Shown piece by piece: positions 18,094 through 26,669 of a stretch of 64,000 bases of DNA (the first letter of the stretch is position 1; each line of letters begins with the position of its first letter). Below the pieces are notes generated by a model, which saw nothing but the letters and a program-made list of their open reading frames with translations, was not told the origin of the DNA and did no database searches. The DNA lies in NCBI RefSeq assembly GCF_024189315.1, contig NZ_JAIZEO010000005.1, forward strand, positions 335,639-399,638. The letters run 5' to 3'. Both the position numbers and the translations under genes were made by a program. Source of the DNA: Halobacillus sp. A5 (lineage in GTDB: Bacteria > Bacillota > Bacilli > Bacillales > Halobacillaceae).

Positions 18094-19284
18094 TTACTTT
18101 ATCAATTTATAAAACTTATTAACTTCTTCGAAATTACCTTTTTTCTCTGTCTTGAGAAAATTAATAATTTCGTCTTTTAATAATGGGTTCTCAATATACC
18201 TAATAATTCCATTAAAAACACTATTACCATCCATATTCACGACCAACCCATTCTTGTTATCTATCATTTGGTTATAAACTGCATCGAACCTAGTAGTGAC
18301 TATAGGAACATTTAACATTCTTGCTTCTGCAATCGCCAATCCAAAACCTTCAAACTTAGAGGTTTGTACATAAAAATCCGCACCTTTAATATAAGGATAC
18401 GGATTTGGTTTGACACCAAGTAATATAAAGTGGTCACTTAACTCTCTCTTCTCAATTTCTTCTTCAATTTCTTTTCTCAATGGACCTTTTCCTAATACAT
18501 ACCATTTAAAATTGATCCCTTGATTTCTTAGTCTTTCACAAGCATCTAATGCAATGTCATAACCTTTTTGATAAGCTAATCTACCAATTGTTAGAATGCG
18601 ATACCCATCAAAATCATCTTTGTAAGCATCCCCTATATTAGCCATGTTAAAAATAAGATCAGGATGATTTATATCATAAATCACTTCTAATTTGTTCCTG
18701 TTTTCTGGAAAAGTTTCTGCGAAAATTTCTTTTGTTGATTTTGAAACTGCGATTACTTTACTATAATTTCTATAGTATACTTCTTGAAATTCCTTTTCTT
18801 TTCTATTTAAATGATAACTAACATTTACCCAAGCAATTTTTGTTTTAGCTTGCACTTTTTCAGCAACATAAAAAGTAGGGACTCCCTGTGAATAACTAAT
18901 TGCTACATCATATTTACTTGTGTTATTTTCAATAACATCTGAAACTGTTTTCCAATATATTCTAGCTTTTTCTGCGTTACTATACTTTTTTAACCGTATT
19001 CTTGAAGAATATTTGATTCTCGAAGTAAGCATTTTAAAATTTCCACTAAGGAATCCATGTCTTAGAGAGTTTTTAAAACTACAATTTGAAAATTTAATGT
19101 ATTCTAATGCTGGCAAGAGGTTAACTTCTTTAGGAACAAATTCTTCAAGGGGGTCTCCATGCGAAAAAAGCATTAGGTCAACACTGTACTTGTTATAATC
19201 CAATAAGGATAGTAATGTTACTAAACTCTTTTCTGCACCAGCAACATCTAAAGATTCGATAACAAATAATAATTTCTTTTTCAT
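18094..19284 (-). CDS. Family 4 glycosyltransferase
   Basis: GT-B protein of 396 aa. The N-terminus has LFVIESLDVAGAEKSLVTLL, the linker RILTIGRLAYQKGYDIAL, and the donor site SKFEGFGLAIAEA. It probably transfers one sugar in EPS repeat assembly; the donor cannot be told from sequence. It begins 20 bp after the APH-fold kinase gene. Confidence 0.86.
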   Translation of the reverse strand: MKKKLLFVIESLDVAGAEKSLVTLLSLLDYNKYSVDLMLFSHGDPLEEFVPKEVNLLPALEYIKFSNCSFKNSLRHGFLSGNFKMLTSRIKYSSRIRLKKYSNAEKARIYWKTVSDVIENNTSKYDVAISYSQGVPTFYVAEKVQAKTKIAWVNVSYHLNRKEKEFQEVYYRNYSKVIAVSKSTKEIFAETFPENRNKLEVIYDINHPDLIFNMANIGDAYKDDFDGYRILTIGRLAYQKGYDIALDACERLRNQGINFKWYVLGKGPLRKEIEEEIEKRELSDHFILLGVKPNPYPYIKGADFYVQTSKFEGFGLAIAEARMLNVPIVTTRFDAVYNQMIDNKNGLVVNMDGNSVFNGIIRYIENPLLKDEIINFLKTEKKGNFEEVNKFYKLIK

Positions 19285-19304
19285 GTTTTCCCCTGCCTCT
19301 TTAA

Positions 19305-20318
19305 CTACTCTATATTAATTTTTTCAATAATGTATTTATTGATATCTTTCGCAAAATCACGGTATTTTATTTGATTTAAAACTAGAAGAATATATTCCAT
19401 CATAAAAAGACACTCCAATATATATATATCAACTTGAAAAAAATCAAATATATCTCTTCTACAATTTAAATTTTGTAATATCGATTTTTTGAATGTCTTC
19501 ACATCATTAATTTCTTTTGAATACCGAGAGTCATCATCAAGGAGAGTATTAATAAGAAAATTAATATCAAAGTATGGAGAGCGGAAATTGCAATACTCCC
19601 AATCTATCAAATGAAAACCTCCGTCTTTAATAATTACGTTTTTACATGATACATCTCCATGGCTAATTACTTGAGGAACCTTTTTTAAAGTCAACTCATC
19701 TATTAATTTCTTGTACGTTTGATAGCAGTAATCGTTAATTTTTTTCTTCTGAGCGTCTGTTATATAAATTGTATTTGTTTTTAGTTCTTTTCTTATTTGG
19801 TTAAACAAATAATTTATATAATCCTCAGTTTTTATTTCTTTCACCTCAGACGAATTTATTAAATTTTCCATTAAATTTTTTATAGAATTATGATTGTTTA
19901 ATAAAGAACTAGCTGTCGGATGCATCCCATTAATATACAACTCATTTAATATTCTATTTTCTTCATCCCAATTTATTACATGAACCATACTTTGGAGCTT
20001 ACTTAAATAGAATTGATTTTCTACTAAATTTGAATATTGTTTTTCATACAAAAATGATACGGTTTTAATTCTTAAAGAGATTACTTTGTAATTAATATCG
20101 CTTACCTTTAAAGCTATGTCTCCTTTCAAAGGCAAACTGATCACTTTAGATCTAGACTTCAAAAAAATCTTAATGTACAAAATTATTTTATTTATTTTTC
20201 CTCTAAAATCATTTGGCAAAAATGGTTTACATTTAAATATTAGTATATATATAAACTTAATAAATAACATATCTTTACTAACAAAGAGTTTCTGTTCTAA
20301 TTGTAAATAATGTTTCAT
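19305..20318 (-). CDS. APH/choline-kinase-fold phosphotransferase
   Basis: Protein of 337 aa whose C-terminal half shows the kinase pattern HGDVSCKNVIIKDGG (Brenner motif) and LIDWEYCNFRSPYFDINFL (Mg-binding segment). In an EPS locus beside a cytidylyltransferase and a glycerophosphotransferase, phosphorylation of an alcohol substituent (LicA-like choline or ethanolamine kinase role) is more likely than antibiotic resistance. The N-terminal 110 residues match no motif I recognise. The gene is AT-rich like its neighbours. Confidence 0.7.
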   Translation of the reverse strand: MKHYLQLEQKLFVSKDMLFIKFIYILIFKCKPFLPNDFRGKINKIILYIKIFLKSRSKVISLPLKGDIALKVSDINYKVISLRIKTVSFLYEKQYSNLVENQFYLSKLQSMVHVINWDEENRILNELYINGMHPTASSLLNNHNSIKNLMENLINSSEVKEIKTEDYINYLFNQIRKELKTNTIYITDAQKKKINDYCYQTYKKLIDELTLKKVPQVISHGDVSCKNVIIKDGGFHLIDWEYCNFRSPYFDINFLINTLLDDDSRYSKEINDVKTFKKSILQNLNCRRDIFDFFQVDIYILECLFMMEYILLVLNQIKYRDFAKDINKYIIEKINIE

Positions 20319-20336
20319 TTTCCCTCCTTGAATTTA

Positions 20337-21323
20337 TTAATATTTTGTTCTTAATAAAGTATTGATCCTATGTTGAAAGTAAAATAAACGTGGGTTGTAA
20401 TTTATTAATGTAATTAAAAACTTATATTTAATGGATAATAAGTCATTTTTCATAACTTGTTTATAATGATTCTTTATATGGGATTGTATAATCTTCAAAA
20501 ATTTCATCTTTTCTTCCTCGCTCCTTATTTGACTTACTATATAGTAACTATTGTCTATACTCCAAAATACAAAGGAAGAAAAGTATTCTTTTGATAGCTC
20601 GGGGTATTCCTTTCTCATAAAAGAAATTATTTTATCCCATATTGAAAAGCTTATAAGCCTATCCGCCTTATAATTAGTAGTTAGGATACTGTTTTCTCTT
20701 TTAAAATACATATAACCCGTGAAGTTAGTGAATACAACTTTGTTTGCTTTAGCAAACATTTGATATGAAGTTGCTAAGTCTTCGTGTAAAAATCCGACTG
20801 GAAACTTAATGTTTGATATACATTTCCTATTAAACAATTTATTACAGACTGAAAAGCGATAAATTTCCCCTTTAAAAAGTTGTCTTAAGCCTTCATTGTT
20901 ATCCATTTCTAGTATTAAATCTTTCTCCTTTTTAGGTACCGATACATTTTTTTCATTAACTTCCCCAAATGTACAAATAGAGATATCGCTTCTTGTATAT
21001 ATACATAATTCATATAACTTTTTATACATATTTATATCAATATAATCATCACTATCCACGAAACCTATATACTCACCCTTAACTATATCTAATCCTGCGT
21101 TCCTTGCTGAGCTTAACCCTCCATTTTTCTTATGAATTACCCTGATCCTTTTATCTTTTTCTGCAAACTCATCACAAATTTCGCCACTTCTATCAGTAGA
21201 TCCATCGTTAACAACTATCACTTCAATATCAGTAAACGTTTGTGCAAGAATACTATCCAAACACCTTCTAAGATAAGGCTCAACATTGTAAACAGGAACA
21301 ATTATACTTATAGCTGGATTCAT
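20337..21323 (-). CDS. Family 2 glycosyltransferase
   Basis: Protein of 328 aa with a GT-A core: ISIIVPVYNVEPYLRRCLDS at the start, VVNDGSTDRSGE, GGLSSARNAGLD and GFVDSDDYID. ATG at 21323 sits after GTGGGTGAG; an in-frame extension to 21347 overlaps the TagD-like gene and lacks a ribosome site. It likely adds a hexose or N-acetylhexosamine to the EPS unit. Confidence 0.87.
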   Translation of the reverse strand: MNPAISIIVPVYNVEPYLRRCLDSILAQTFTDIEVIVVNDGSTDRSGEICDEFAEKDKRIRVIHKKNGGLSSARNAGLDIVKGEYIGFVDSDDYIDINMYKKLYELCIYTRSDISICTFGEVNEKNVSVPKKEKDLILEMDNNEGLRQLFKGEIYRFSVCNKLFNRKCISNIKFPVGFLHEDLATSYQMFAKANKVVFTNFTGYMYFKRENSILTTNYKADRLISFSIWDKIISFMRKEYPELSKEYFSSFVFWSIDNSYYIVSQIRSEEEKMKFLKIIQSHIKNHYKQVMKNDLLSIKYKFLITLINYNPRLFYFQHRINTLLRTKY

Positions 21324-21336
21324 AATCTCACCCACT

Positions 21337-21753
21337 TTACAACTCAATTTTCTCCTTCACCAAAGTCGAAGAAACACCCTTCGTATAAGGAAAAAAAACA
21401 ATATCTACCCCAACCCGGTTAAACTTTTCCTCAACCTCTAAAAACAACTTGTCACCTTTCCAATCATCCCCAACAAACATGACATTGAAGTTCAACATTT
21501 CCCAGGCAGCTATTTTGTCCCTGTTAACTTGAGGAATCACTTGATCGACATACCTAATTCCGCTCACAATATCTTTGCGATCTTCAAACGGAATCACAGG
21601 CTGCTTGTTTTTATATTCTTGAACGAGTTCGTCTGTACTTACGCCAACGATAAGATAATCGCACTGTTCTTTCGCTTTACGTAAAATATTTAGATGACCC
21701 ACATGAAATAAATCAAAGACCCCGGTTGTGTATCCGATTTTATATGGCTTCAT
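21337..21753 (-). CDS. TagD-like cytidylyltransferase
   Basis: Protein of 138 aa of the nucleotidyltransferase superfamily. Seen are the HxGH motif in GVFDLFHVGHLNILRKA, the RYVDQVI segment and the C-terminal GVSSTLVKEK. Family members make CDP-glycerol from glycerol 3-phosphate and CTP. With the neighbouring CDP-glycerol glycerophosphotransferase, this suggests the EPS carries glycerol-phosphate. ATG at 21753 has AGAGGAG upstream and overlaps the TagB-like gene end by 14 bp. A related alcohol-phosphate substrate cannot be excluded. Confidence 0.83.
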   Translation of the reverse strand: MKPYKIGYTTGVFDLFHVGHLNILRKAKEQCDYLIVGVSTDELVQEYKNKQPVIPFEDRKDIVSGIRYVDQVIPQVNRDKIAAWEMLNFNVMFVGDDWKGDKLFLEVEEKFNRVGVDIVFFPYTKGVSSTLVKEKIEL

Positions 21754-22906
21754 ATATTTCTCCTCTCTTTTCACTAAAGCAGATTTCTTCCATTTGTTTT
21801 ACTACTTGTTCTGATGCCTGACCTTGTTCGTAAGAGCCAATTTCATCTAGAAATAAAATCAGTTCCTCCTGATAATGCTTTTCGTTAAACTTTTCAATTC
21901 TCTTAGCGAGTTCATGATTAGAAGCTGCCTTAACAAATGGGAGTTCTACTACATTAAAGTAGAGCTTTCTATCTTTCCTCATGTATTCTTCCAGATCAGG
22001 CACATATAAGAAGCAGGGCCGTTTGGTTATGGCATAATCAAACATTAGGGAAGAATAGTCTGTTATCAGTGCATCAGAAATGAATAAAAGCTCCTGTATA
22101 TCACTGTAATCCGTGACGTTTATGACACCTTCTCCCATCCGCTCGCCTTTTAATGAAAGGAGATGAGGATGAAATTTAACGAGAATCGTCCACTCTCCTC
22201 CAAATCGTTGGGTGAGTGATTGTCGTAATTGCTGATAATCCAAGTCATAAACTGAGGTATCGTTCTTTCTTCTAAACGTAGGGGCATAAAATAGAACCTT
22301 TGTGTTATCTGATAAATTAAGATTTTGTTTTACTAGGTCAGATCCGCTTCTTCCTCCAAATAAAAGGTCATTCCGCGGAGTTCCATGTTTGAAAATTTCT
22401 CCATTGTACCAGTACGCTCTTCTAAATATGTCTGTACTGTTTTCACATCCTGAGAGCAGTAAGTCACACTGCTTAGAATCTCTCTTTGCCATCTTTACAT
22501 AATGTTCAGGGAGTGTTTCTTCTGCGTCTTTCTCGATTTGTTTTAACCGCATCGAGCTGTGCCATGTCTGGATGTAATATTGTTTTTTCCTTTTCACAAA
22601 TAAATCAGTGGTTCTAAAGTTGGTAATGATGATTTTAGATGTACAAAGTTCATAAAAGTACTTAATGGACATTACTTTTACTTTTCTTATTCGAGGATCT
22701 AGATTATAGGCTTCTGGGTCATTAAAGGCCCATACGACATCGAATTTGCTGTTATTATGCTGAAGCATATACTCTGTAATATATTTTGGATTACATCCAT
22801 ACTGACTGCCGTAATAGCTAAACAAGAAGACTTTATTCTTTTTAATAGGAAAGCTGTTAAAGAAATAAATGATGAGATAGGAAAGGAATTTCTTGAGGAG
22901 GCTCAT
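21740..22906 (-). CDS. CDP-glycerol glycerophosphotransferase family (TagB/TagF-like)
   Basis: Protein of 388 aa of PF04464, a membrane-associated enzyme that moves glycerol phosphate from CDP-glycerol to a sugar or glycerol acceptor. The diagnostic segment is DALITDYSSLMFDYAITKRP near residues 285-305; QTWHSSMRLK and APTFRR are also family-like. Its ATG overlaps the stop of the upstream GT2 gene (ATGA). It forms a coupled pair with the TagD-like gene. Length fits a TagB-type single-transfer enzyme better than a TagF polymerase. Confidence 0.85.
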   Translation of the reverse strand: MSLLKKFLSYLIIYFFNSFPIKKNKVFLFSYYGSQYGCNPKYITEYMLQHNNSKFDVVWAFNDPEAYNLDPRIRKVKVMSIKYFYELCTSKIIITNFRTTDLFVKRKKQYYIQTWHSSMRLKQIEKDAEETLPEHYVKMAKRDSKQCDLLLSGCENSTDIFRRAYWYNGEIFKHGTPRNDLLFGGRSGSDLVKQNLNLSDNTKVLFYAPTFRRKNDTSVYDLDYQQLRQSLTQRFGGEWTILVKFHPHLLSLKGERMGEGVINVTDYSDIQELLFISDALITDYSSLMFDYAITKRPCFLYVPDLEEYMRKDRKLYFNVVELPFVKAASNHELAKRIEKFNEKHYQEELILFLDEIGSYEQGQASEQVVKQMEEICFSEKRGEIYEAI

Positions 22907-23949
22907 ACTGCATTTGCTCCTTCCCTGCTTATTTTTTCAAGTCCAGCTTGTTTAGAGAACACTTTTAATTTCCTCGTTATTTTTCGCAGGCTCAAGTAAG
23001 CGACATTCAAATATGGATTTCTATAAAATAAACGCAGTTGAAGACTCAGCTGCTGGTCATTTTCGGTCGCCTGTTTGAAATTAAAATAGTTCTGACGAAT
23101 ATACTCTTTTATTTCCTTTCGATGCATTCTTTGTTGATCTACCTTACGATTTAAAAGCAGGAGGTTATAATGAATTAGCAGGTTCTTCAATAATTGTTTA
23201 TAGGATTCTTGTGTCAGACTCGTGTGTTCTTTTTCCAGAAATTCGTGCCTGACTTTAAGCCCTTTAATTATGTCTAAATTTCTAATTGTATAATTAGCCA
23301 CGATACTGTCATTACGCTGGTAATAGTTGTATAAAGGTTCATTCAATACGATGAAGGTTCTTACCCGATGCATAACGTTGTGAGCCCAGAACACGTCTTC
23401 AAACAATACCCCTTTTTCAAACTCCAGATCGCGAATGAGTTCGGTTCTATAGAGCTTGCCCCAGGCGAAGTTTTTCACGGTTTCATTTTTTACGAGTTCA
23501 TACATTAGCTTTTCATTATCGTAGATAAGAAGGTCTCCGTTTTTTGAATAATACCTTTGATCAAACAGGAGATGATCCTTATGCGCATAATAAAAAGCTG
23601 ATTGGATTACATCAGCTTTAAAGGCGAGCATATGATGAATCATGTGGTCAATCGCTTGCGGTTCAAGCCAATCATCACTATCAACAAACATCGTAAATTC
23701 CCCAGTTACGTGCTTCATTCCGAAATTACGCGCATCTGACAAACCGCCGTTTTCTTTATGCAAGGCTTTGACTCTGGGATCTTTATCAGCATATTGATTC
23801 GCAATTTCACCGCAGCGGTCAGGGGAACCGTCGTCGACTAGAATAATCTCTAATTTTTGATAGGATTGTGTAAGTATGCTGTCTATGCAGCGGTGAATGT
23901 ATTTTTCTACTTTATAGATAGGAACGATAACGCTGACTGTTTGATTCAA
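22903..23949 (-). CDS. Family 2 glycosyltransferase
   Basis: Protein of 348 aa with VSVIVPIYKVEKYIHRCIDS, LVDDGSPDRCGE, GGLSDARNFGM and MFVDSDDWLEP, the full GT-A set. The start is TTG at 23949 with GGAGGTG 6 nt upstream. It overlaps the TagB-like gene by 4 bp, so the two are probably translated in concert. Confidence 0.87.
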   Translation of the reverse strand: MNQTVSVIVPIYKVEKYIHRCIDSILTQSYQKLEIILVDDGSPDRCGEIANQYADKDPRVKALHKENGGLSDARNFGMKHVTGEFTMFVDSDDWLEPQAIDHMIHHMLAFKADVIQSAFYYAHKDHLLFDQRYYSKNGDLLIYDNEKLMYELVKNETVKNFAWGKLYRTELIRDLEFEKGVLFEDVFWAHNVMHRVRTFIVLNEPLYNYYQRNDSIVANYTIRNLDIIKGLKVRHEFLEKEHTSLTQESYKQLLKNLLIHYNLLLLNRKVDQQRMHRKEIKEYIRQNYFNFKQATENDQQLSLQLRLFYRNPYLNVAYLSLRKITRKLKVFSKQAGLEKISREGANAV

Positions 23950-23961
23950 TTCTTACACCTC

Positions 23962-25140
23962 CTATGCTAGTTGATAGAGTTTATCCAGTTCGTGTTCATT
24001 ATGATAGTTATGATTGCTGCAATTACGTTCCAACTTACTTCTTAATTCCCTATCGTGGTACAGCTTTTCTATACCGTCCACAATCCCATCAGGAGACAAC
24101 GAACAGATGAATCCATCCACTTGATCTTCGACTTGGCTTGGTGCTGTTGGATAATTCGTGATGACTACCGGCTTTCCTAGAAGCTGGGCTTCTCCTACAG
24201 TCACAGCTTTGCCTTCATAACGGGAAGGCTGAACGTATAGATCTGCTGCTTTCATAAAAGGATACGGATTGATTTTTTTGCCTAACAAATAAAAGCAATC
24301 TTCTAAGTTATTGTCTTTAATTTGCTTTCTTATCTTTTCCTCGTCCCCGCCATAGCCGACAACGTACCAGGCCAGCTGATTATACCCTCTATCCGCCAGC
24401 AGTTTCATAGCTTCTACTGCCTGGTCAATTCCTTTGGCATGCGACAGGCGGGCCACGGTTATTATTTTGAACCTATTGTCATTCTTCATCGGGTTGTCTA
24501 GCTTCTCTTCTGATAGAGTTCGAACCAAATGAGGAGAGGTTATATTCTCTATCACCTTAACTTTACTTTTAAGTGGGGGATATTTCTTGATAAAGGCTTG
24601 TTTACATTGTTCTGAAACAGCGATGATGTGGTTGAACTTGTCCCATAACTCAAGGTCCATCCCTTGATCCGTATCCACAGTAGAATAATCAGTGTGGATC
24701 CAGGCAATTTTGGTCTTTGCCTTTACTTTTTCCGCCACCAGGTAGTGTGGCCAAAGGTAACTGATCGCTACGTCATAGGTTTTTTCAACTTTTGGTAGTA
24801 AGGGTAAGGAATATTTCCACATGTACTGCATTTGCTTGTACCCGTTCTCCACCCCTTTAGATTGGCTGGCACGGTATTTGGCTAAGAGTCTTGTTATTGC
24901 TATTGGAAGTTTTCCTTGCTTGATCACTTGTCCTATCGACATCCTAAATGTTTTGTAAGAAGGAATCTCATTTAGAAGCGTTGGTTCTTGTGGGAGTATG
25001 TCCATAAATTCTCCGGTGTGGCTGCAGAGCAGCAGTTCGACTTTATATTTCTCATAGTCGAAGTGAGTTAACATGCTGATTAAGCTCCGTTCCACCCCGC
25101 CCACTTCCATATCAAAGGAGGTAATTAACAGGTTTTTCAT
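23962..25140 (-). CDS. Family 4 glycosyltransferase
   Basis: GT-B protein of 392 aa with an N-terminal LLITSFDMEVGGVERSLISM, central VARLSHAKGIDQAV and donor site SRYEGKAVTVGEAQ. ATG at 25140 follows AAGGAG; the longer in-frame form from 25164 lies within the previous gene. It resembles the GT4 proteins at 15791 and 18094. Confidence 0.86.
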   Translation of the reverse strand: MKNLLITSFDMEVGGVERSLISMLTHFDYEKYKVELLLCSHTGEFMDILPQEPTLLNEIPSYKTFRMSIGQVIKQGKLPIAITRLLAKYRASQSKGVENGYKQMQYMWKYSLPLLPKVEKTYDVAISYLWPHYLVAEKVKAKTKIAWIHTDYSTVDTDQGMDLELWDKFNHIIAVSEQCKQAFIKKYPPLKSKVKVIENITSPHLVRTLSEEKLDNPMKNDNRFKIITVARLSHAKGIDQAVEAMKLLADRGYNQLAWYVVGYGGDEEKIRKQIKDNNLEDCFYLLGKKINPYPFMKAADLYVQPSRYEGKAVTVGEAQLLGKPVVITNYPTAPSQVEDQVDGFICSLSPDGIVDGIEKLYHDRELRSKLERNCSNHNYHNEHELDKLYQLA

Positions 25141-26266
25141 AGTTTTCTCCTTGTTTCCCGCCATAAATTTTTAACAGCCTGGAGATTCCTGCGTTGAGGC
25201 TGTATCGATTCAATTCAAAACTGTTAATAATTTTGTTGATGTTCTTTTCTTTCTGTCCTGCTTTTTCCAGAATTACTTCTGCCCATTTTTCGGGTCCATC
25301 ACTTAATGAAAGATTGGAGACCAATTCTAATCCTAAATCAGCTTCCGGCTGAATAGCATTTGACACAACGCATTGAGTTCCGCTTGCCTGCGCTTCGAGT
25401 AATACTAATCCTAACCCTTCGTAAATGGATGGGAAAACGAACACATCCATACTGTGAAGCATCGTTTCGATGTCGCTTCTGACCCCGACAAATCTGATAT
25501 TGTTGAATATTCCCAGCTCTTCAGCTTCCTCTATCAATTGACTTCTAAGGTCTCCATCTCCGACTAATAAAAGTTTGGCATCCTGGTGTTTGTTTACAAT
25601 AACTTTCATTATCTTTAATAAGAAGGTGTGATTTTTTGCTTCGATAAAGCGGCCGATATGACCGATGACCAGGCTGTTTCCTAACCCATGCTGCAGCTTA
25701 AACTCATTGACTTTCTGCTGCGGTTTTTCGATTAAAGAAAAGTAATCGATCACGTTTGGAAAATAAGAGTATTCGTTCTTTTCCAGCATTTGTTTTCCGA
25801 ATAGATAATTACCTGATTGCTTACTGCAGGCTAAGTAATTCGTCGATGCATACTTAATGACTTTCCGCATACCCGATATATATAATTTCTTGATCAGCCG
25901 AGTATGTTCGTCATCCGTTGTGTGCGCGTGGGCGATTCTAACTTTCACTCCAGCTAGTAAAGCAGCCATATTTGCAATGCCACAATGAAAAAGAGTATGA
26001 GAATGAACAGCTTGATATGGTCCATAGTTTTTCATTACTTGATAGAGTTCTTTCACTGAATTCGTCTGGTTCAGCCGGATTACTCTGCCCCCCAGCATTT
26101 CAATTTCTTTGTCATAGTGAGCTTCTTTCCGACTGTAAGAAATAAAGTCGAATTGAATTTTGTCATGGTCTATGTTTCTGTATATGTTCATTAACATCGT
26201 CTCGGTTCCAGCTCGGTTCATGCCTCCTGTGACTTGGAGAACTTTTATAGGTTTGGATTGAGCCAT
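25112..26266 (-). CDS. EpsF-like family 4 glycosyltransferase
   Basis: GT-B protein of 384 aa with the EpsF-type start VLQVTGGMNRAGTETMLMNI and DKIQFDFISYS. GHIGRFIEAKNH and PSIYEGLGLVLLEAQ mark the donor domain. It is a paralogue of the protein at 32184. ATG at 26266 has GAGGGG about 8 nt upstream; the extension to 26323 runs into the SinR-like gene. It is the first enzyme gene after the embedded regulator. Confidence 0.88.
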   Translation of the reverse strand: MAQSKPIKVLQVTGGMNRAGTETMLMNIYRNIDHDKIQFDFISYSRKEAHYDKEIEMLGGRVIRLNQTNSVKELYQVMKNYGPYQAVHSHTLFHCGIANMAALLAGVKVRIAHAHTTDDEHTRLIKKLYISGMRKVIKYASTNYLACSKQSGNYLFGKQMLEKNEYSYFPNVIDYFSLIEKPQQKVNEFKLQHGLGNSLVIGHIGRFIEAKNHTFLLKIMKVIVNKHQDAKLLLVGDGDLRSQLIEEAEELGIFNNIRFVGVRSDIETMLHSMDVFVFPSIYEGLGLVLLEAQASGTQCVVSNAIQPEADLGLELVSNLSLSDGPEKWAEVILEKAGQKEKNINKIINSFELNRYSLNAGISRLLKIYGGKQGENYEKPVNYLL

Positions 26267-26295
26267 GTTTTTCCCCTCAAATCCCCATAAGATTT

Positions 26296-26646
26296 CTAGC
26301 CATCTTCTTGTTGTTTCTTCCAATGAATAAATTCAATGATGTGCTTATATTCCGGCAGCTGTTCCTTTTGAACTCCTGCTTTTTTTAAGTCGTAAACGAA
26401 TTGAACCCATTCGTACTCAATTAAAGGGGGCAGCTGTTGGTGGATGTCGCGTTCTGGGTGCAGCAGATCATATAAATCAACTTCTAAAACGTCTGCAATT
26501 TTCTTTACTAATGTAATGGACGGATTCTTGTTTACGTTTCGTTCTATGTTGCTTAAGTTTGACTTTGAGATGTTGGCTTTCTTGGCCAGTTCTGATAATG
26601 AGATTCCCTTGCCACGGCGAATTTTATGGATTGTTGTTCCTATCAT
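26296..26646 (-). CDS. SinR-like XRE-family repressor
   Basis: Protein of 116 aa. Residues 6-60 form an XRE helix-turn-helix with ISLSELAKKANISKSNLSNI, very close to SinR of B. subtilis in the recognition helix (KSxLSxIERN). The C-terminal part (about 78-110, WVQFVYDLKKAGVQKEQL) resembles the SinI/SinR oligomerisation domain. SinR represses biofilm genes at GTTCTYT boxes; such boxes precede the eps, lasso and A3 genes here. Lying inside the eps operon it may feed back on itself. No SinI-type antirepressor gene was seen nearby. Confidence 0.88.
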   Translation of the reverse strand: MIGTTIHKIRRGKGISLSELAKKANISKSNLSNIERNVNKNPSITLVKKIADVLEVDLYDLLHPERDIHQQLPPLIEYEWVQFVYDLKKAGVQKEQLPEYKHIIEFIHWKKQQEDG

Positions 26647-26669
26647 TCATAAATACCTCAATTTTTTTG

